From CAWUKT01 sp963923035 (GTDB lineage: Bacteria > Bacteroidota > Bacteroidia > J057 > JADKCL01), in assembly GCA_963923035.1 (NCBI GenBank), contig CAWUKT010000136.1, forward strand, positions 1 to 9,202: a DNA stretch of 9,202 nt, read 5' to 3'. The position numbers and the translations under genes are program-made. The notes beneath the pieces are model-generated. The model was not told the DNA's origin. It made no database searches and saw only the letters and a program-made list of their open reading frames with translations. Each line of letters starts with the position of its first letter. Within the stretch, counting starts at the first letter, position 1. Below, piece after piece: positions 6,471-9,202 of this stretch.

Positions 6471-8243
6471 ATGGAAGTAAAGAGACTCTTTGATATTTTC
6501 CCGTATCAGCAGGAAAAATACCCCAAAGGCGATGCTTTGGGTGGAAAATTTGGCAACGTTTGGGAGACCTTCTCCAGCCAACAAATCATCGAACTTACGG
6601 ACACAATTGCCCTTGGTCTTCTGAAATTGGGACTCCAACAAGGAGACAAGGCGGCGATCATTGCCAATAACTGTGTAGAATGGACTTTTGCCGACCAATC
6701 CATTCTCAAAATGGGCGGTGTGGTCATTCCCATTTATACCACCATCCCCGATGAGATTGTGGCGTATACCTTGAACCACGCCGAGGTCAAATTGATCTTT
6801 GCCCAAAACGAGGAGCTCTACGAAAAAATCCTCCGGATCAAGGACCAGGTTCCCACTCTTCAGCATGTCTATACGTTCGAAGAAGTCAAAGGAGCCGAGA
6901 CCTACAAGTCCATGACCGTTCCGGCTACCGATGAAGGGCGCAAACAACTGAAAGAAATCCAGGACAAGGTCAAACCCAATGACCTGGCCACGATCATCTA
7001 TACTTCAGGTACCACAGGCCTCCCCAAGGGAGTGATGCTGTCCCACAACAACCTGATTTCCAATATCCTTTCTTCCGTCGAGCGACTCCCGGTGAACTTT
7101 CAGCATACCGCGCTGAGCTTCCTGCCGTTGAGCCACATCTTCGAGCGGATGATCACCTACATGTATTTCTTCGTGGGGGTCTCCGTGTACTATGGGGAAG
7201 GCATCGACAAGATTGGTGACAACCTAAAGGAAATCCGTCCGCATGTCTTCACGGCGGTTCCCCGCTTGCTGGAAAAGGTCTACGACAAGGTCCAGGCCGG
7301 CGGTCTCGCGGGTGGTGGCGTGAAGAAGAGCATTTTCCAATGGGCGACGAAGATTGCCCTCGCCTGGAAGCCCGATGGCGCGAACGGCGGTGGATACAAG
7401 TTCAAGCATTCGATTGCGGATCGTCTGGTCTTCTCGAAGATCCGGGCGAAGGCGGGTCTCGACCGCGTACTGGCCGTGGCTTCCGGCTCGGCCAAGTTGC
7501 AAGCGCGCCTGGCGCGTTACTTTAACGCGCTCGGAGTGCCGTTGGTTGAAGGCTATGGCCTCACCGAGACTTCACCGGTAATTTCGGTGAATGGATTTGA
7601 GAAGGGCATGATGAAGATTGGCACGGTCGGTCGGGTCATCTCGGGTGGCGATGTCAAGATTTACAGCGACGGCGAAATCTGCTACAAGGGCCCCAACCTG
7701 ATGATGGGCTACTACAAGAACGAAACCAAGACGAATGAAGTCATCGACGAGCATGGCTACTTCCATACCGGGGACATTGGCGAGATTGATGCGCAGGGCT
7801 TCCTGAAAATTACCGACCGGAAAAAATCCATGTGGAAGACTTCGGGTGGAAAATACATTGCTCCCCAGCCCATCGAAAACAAGTTCAAGGAGTCAATCTT
7901 CATTGAGCAGTGTGTGGTGGTCGGAGAAGGCGAAAAGTTCCCGGGTGCGTTGATCGTGCCGAACTTCGAGCATCTCTATATCTGGCTGGAAGAGGAAAAC
8001 ATCAAGGTCAACCACGACATGCCGGCAGCGGTGATCACGATGGACATCGTGAAGAAGAAGTTCATGGAAGAGGTGGATCGGATGAATGACGGGTTCGGAA
8101 AATGGGAAAAGATCAAGCGGTTTGAATTGCTGGACAAGGAAATGACCGTGGAGAGTGGAGAATTGACGCCGACCCTGAAGCCGAAGCGCAAGGTGATCCG
8201 CGAAAACTACTCCTCCGAGATTGCCCGGATCTATGATATATGA
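6471..8243 (+). CDS. AMP-forming long-chain fatty acid-CoA ligase
   Basis: This 590-residue enzyme of the ANL adenylating superfamily activates a fatty acid with ATP to acyl-AMP and then forms acyl-CoA. The phosphate-binding signature YTSGTTGLPKG is at 177-187, PLSHIFER at 219-226, VEGYGLTE at 359-366, and YFHTGD with its ribose-binding aspartate at 430-435. The hinge ITDRKK is at 447-452, TSGGKYIAPQPIEN at 457-470, and the C-terminal lysine-rich ELTPTLKPKRKVI at 564-576 swings into the active site. The length and the FHTGD/KTSGGKYIAPQ pattern fit the long-chain (FadD15-like) class common in Bacteroidota. No signal peptide is seen. It opens a new unit after a strong terminator, and its TGA overlaps the start of an ABC-2 permease as ATGA, so the two are translationally coupled. 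The substrate could be an ordinary fatty acid, or a lipid linked to the exported glycan. No defects were seen. Confidence 0.93.
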   Translation: MEVKRLFDIFPYQQEKYPKGDALGGKFGNVWETFSSQQIIELTDTIALGLLKLGLQQGDKAAIIANNCVEWTFADQSILKMGGVVIPIYTTIPDEIVAYTLNHAEVKLIFAQNEELYEKILRIKDQVPTLQHVYTFEEVKGAETYKSMTVPATDEGRKQLKEIQDKVKPNDLATIIYTSGTTGLPKGVMLSHNNLISNILSSVERLPVNFQHTALSFLPLSHIFERMITYMYFFVGVSVYYGEGIDKIGDNLKEIRPHVFTAVPRLLEKVYDKVQAGGLAGGGVKKSIFQWATKIALAWKPDGANGGGYKFKHSIADRLVFSKIRAKAGLDRVLAVASGSAKLQARLARYFNALGVPLVEGYGLTETSPVISVNGFEKGMMKIGTVGRVISGGDVKIYSDGEICYKGPNLMMGYYKNETKTNEVIDEHGYFHTGDIGEIDAQGFLKITDRKKSMWKTSGGKYIAPQPIENKFKESIFIEQCVVVGEGEKFPGALIVPNFEHLYIWLEEENIKVNHDMPAAVITMDIVKKKFMEEVDRMNDGFGKWEKIKRFELLDKEMTVESGELTPTLKPKRKVIRENYSSEIARIYDI

Positions 8244-9058
8244 GTAAACGAGTCATCGAAGCCCGTGGTACGGGCCTGTTGACTTATCTGCGACGGTTAA
8301 AGGAATACCGAAGCCTGATTGTGGTGTTTGCGCGCCGCGACCTGAAAGCCCAGTACGCTCAATCCGTACTGGGCATTCTTTGGGCTGCCATCAAGCCCAT
8401 CCTGGCCCTGGCCATTTTCACCCTGTTTTTTGGAAGTTTTATCGACCTCAGTGACAAGGTCGAGGTCGCCTATCCCCTCTTCGCCTTCTCGGGGATGGTT
8501 TCCTGGTATTACTTCACCTTTCTCATTGTCCAGGCGGGCACTTCTGTCACCAATGCCCAGCACATCATCACCAAGATTTATTTCCCGAAACTCATCCTCC
8601 CCCTCAGCAAAGTCCTGGTGGGCCTGGTCGAATTCGGCATTTCCCTGATCTTGTTGTTTGTCCTGATGCTGTTCCTGGGCCATACCCCAGGTTGGCCCAT
8701 TCTCCTCTTACCCCTTTTTCTCCTCCTCAATGTCCTCGTCGGCCTCACGGTAGGCATTTGGCTGGCTGCTCTCACCACCCGCTACCGCGATTTTTCCCAT
8801 CTCCTCCCCTACCTCGTCAATTTCCTCATTTGGCTGACCCCCGTTTTTTATCCCACCACCATCATTCCCGAACAGTACGCCAAGTTTCTTTACTGGAACC
8901 CAATGGCCGGTGTCATTGCAGGCTTCCGCTGGAGCTTACTGGGGGATGTCCAGCCTGACTTGCGCTATCTCTGGGGATTCCTACCCGTGCTGCTGCTGTT
9001 TGGGCTGGGACTCCGCTACTTCATCAAGGTGGAGCGGGCCATGCCGGATTCGGTATAG
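8240..9058 (+). CDS. ABC-2 type polysaccharide/teichoic acid export permease (Wzm/TagG/KpsM-like)
   Basis: This 272-residue inner-membrane protein is the channel subunit of exporters that move lipid-linked O-antigen or capsule chains outward. A cytoplasmic N-terminus with the amphipathic stretch RRDLKAQYAQSVLG (32-45) precedes about six membrane segments (roughly 45-65, 78-98, 120-147, 152-178, 188-206 and 244-262). TRYRDF (180-185), LTPVFYP (199-205) and NPMAGVIAGFRW (220-231) are hallmarks of the family. The length is normal and the C-terminus is complete. Translation starts inside the ligase stop (ATGA), so the two proteins are made together. These permeases need a Wzt-type ATPase that is usually the next gene, but here the unit ends with a terminator-like hairpin and a convergent gene, so the ATPase must be encoded elsewhere. 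A perfect 10-bp inverted repeat lies inside the gene near codons 36-45. Confidence 0.93.
   Translation: MSKRVIEARGTGLLTYLRRLKEYRSLIVVFARRDLKAQYAQSVLGILWAAIKPILALAIFTLFFGSFIDLSDKVEVAYPLFAFSGMVSWYYFTFLIVQAGTSVTNAQHIITKIYFPKLILPLSKVLVGLVEFGISLILLFVLMLFLGHTPGWPILLLPLFLLLNVLVGLTVGIWLAALTTRYRDFSHLLPYLVNFLIWLTPVFYPTTIIPEQYAKFLYWNPMAGVIAGFRWSLLGDVQPDLRYLWGFLPVLLLFGLGLRYFIKVERAMPDSV
8348..8374 (+). repeat. perfect intragenic inverted repeat in the permease gene
   Basis: GCCCAGTACG (8348-8357) and CGTACTGGGC (8365-8374) are exact reverse complements around a 7-base loop. The mRNA hairpin would start about 108 bases after the permease start codon. No T-run follows, so it is not a terminator. It overlaps a conserved coding stretch and may reflect coding constraint or chance. 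Confidence 0.6.
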
Positions 9059-9068
9059 GGGAATGAAA

Positions 9069-9097
9069 AAAGCTGCACCTGAAACAGATGCAGCTTT
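9069..9097 (-). terminator. intrinsic terminator for the convergent glycine-rich gene
   Basis: AAAGCTGCA (9069-9077) pairs perfectly with TGCAGCTTT (9089-9097). After one C/A mismatch, CTG (9079-9081) pairs with CAG (9085-9087) around an AAA loop. Read on the - strand, the stem runs into six T's (complement of 9066-9071), which makes it an intrinsic terminator for the gene ending at 9125. On the + strand only three T's follow, so it would stop permease transcription less efficiently, though it is the only candidate after that gene. Confidence 0.85.
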
Positions 9098-9124
9098 CCA
9101 ATACTAAATTTTTTCGATATAGGG

Positions 9125-9202
9125 TTAACGATAGCCGCCGCCACCGCCACCGCGGTAACCACCGCCGCCGCCGCCACGGTAACCGCCGCCGCCACCGCCA
9201 CC
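9125..9202 (-). CDS. 3' end of a glycine-rich (Gly-Gly-Tyr-Arg repeat) protein, possibly an RRM RNA-binding protein
   Basis: On the - strand a frame enters from the right edge and stops at TAA (9127-9125). Its last 25 residues are three units of six to seven glycines followed by Tyr-Arg. Glycines are encoded by both GGC and GGT and the Tyr/Arg codons vary (TAC/TAT, CGT/CGC), which shows selection on protein sequence rather than recent slippage. Glycine-rich Y/R tails of this kind end many single-RRM RNA-binding proteins of Bacteroidota and Cyanobacteria, so that is the leading guess, but the RNA-binding domain would be outside the window. A glycine-rich outer-membrane or structural protein is the alternative. 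A terminator 28 bases beyond the stop, oriented for this gene, supports its being real. It is partial: the start is off the edge. Confidence 0.75.
   Translation of the reverse strand, partial: GGGGGGGYRGGGGGGYRGGGGGGYR

Noticed and set aside
9016..9201. Ala/Val-rich 61-codon frame on the - strand at the right edge
   Set aside because: It is an out-of-frame reading of the glycine-rich gene, continues through its terminator hairpin, and overlaps the end of the permease gene.
9134..9202. GCC/ACC triplet repeat as a microsatellite or CRISPR-like array
   Set aside because: It is in frame with a - strand gene, shows synonymous codon variation, and encodes regular Gly-Tyr-Arg units; there are no spacers.

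Overview
The window reads as a chromosomal segment of a Bacteroidota bacterium, possibly of the Saprospiria/Lewinella/Haliscomenobacter kind. This is inferred from TAnnTTTG-like promoter boxes just upstream of genes, almost no Shine-Dalgarno sites, the style of the acyl-CoA ligase and DegT aminotransferase, and a convergent glycine-rich gene resembling bacteroidete RNA-binding proteins. GC looks to be in the mid-50s by eye. No rRNA, tRNA, CRISPR, transposase or phage gene was seen.

Left edge (1-164): a GC-rich stretch with no clear gene, followed by a short AT-richer leader. Positions 165-2969 hold a compact three-gene run on the + strand with overlapping ends. It consists of rsmA (ksgA, 16S rRNA dimethyladenosine transferase), a class V PLP aminotransferase of the serine/alanine-glyoxylate type, and a D-2-hydroxyacid dehydrogenase resembling short phosphoglycerate or hydroxypyruvate dehydrogenases. 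The last two probably act in sequence on the serine/hydroxypyruvate/3-phosphoglycerate axis.

Positions 3074-6275 form a nucleotide-sugar cassette: an extended SDR epimerase/dehydratase/reductase, a class I SAM methyltransferase, and a DegT/DnrJ/EryC1/StrS sugar aminotransferase. A good bacteroidete-type promoter precedes it and a very strong intrinsic terminator (6296-6334) closes it. The likely product is an amino- and possibly methyl-modified deoxysugar for surface glycans. No glycosyltransferase or sugar dehydratase lies in the window.

Positions 6471-9058 hold an AMP-forming long-chain acyl-CoA ligase whose stop overlaps (ATGA) the start of an ABC-2 polysaccharide-export permease of the Wzm/TagG/KpsM type. 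The matching ATPase is not next to it. At the right edge, on the - strand, is the 3' end of a gene encoding Gly6-7-Tyr-Arg repeats (9125 to the edge). It has its own terminator, which also separates it from the permease gene. The overall theme is cell-surface glycan supply and export beside housekeeping genes.
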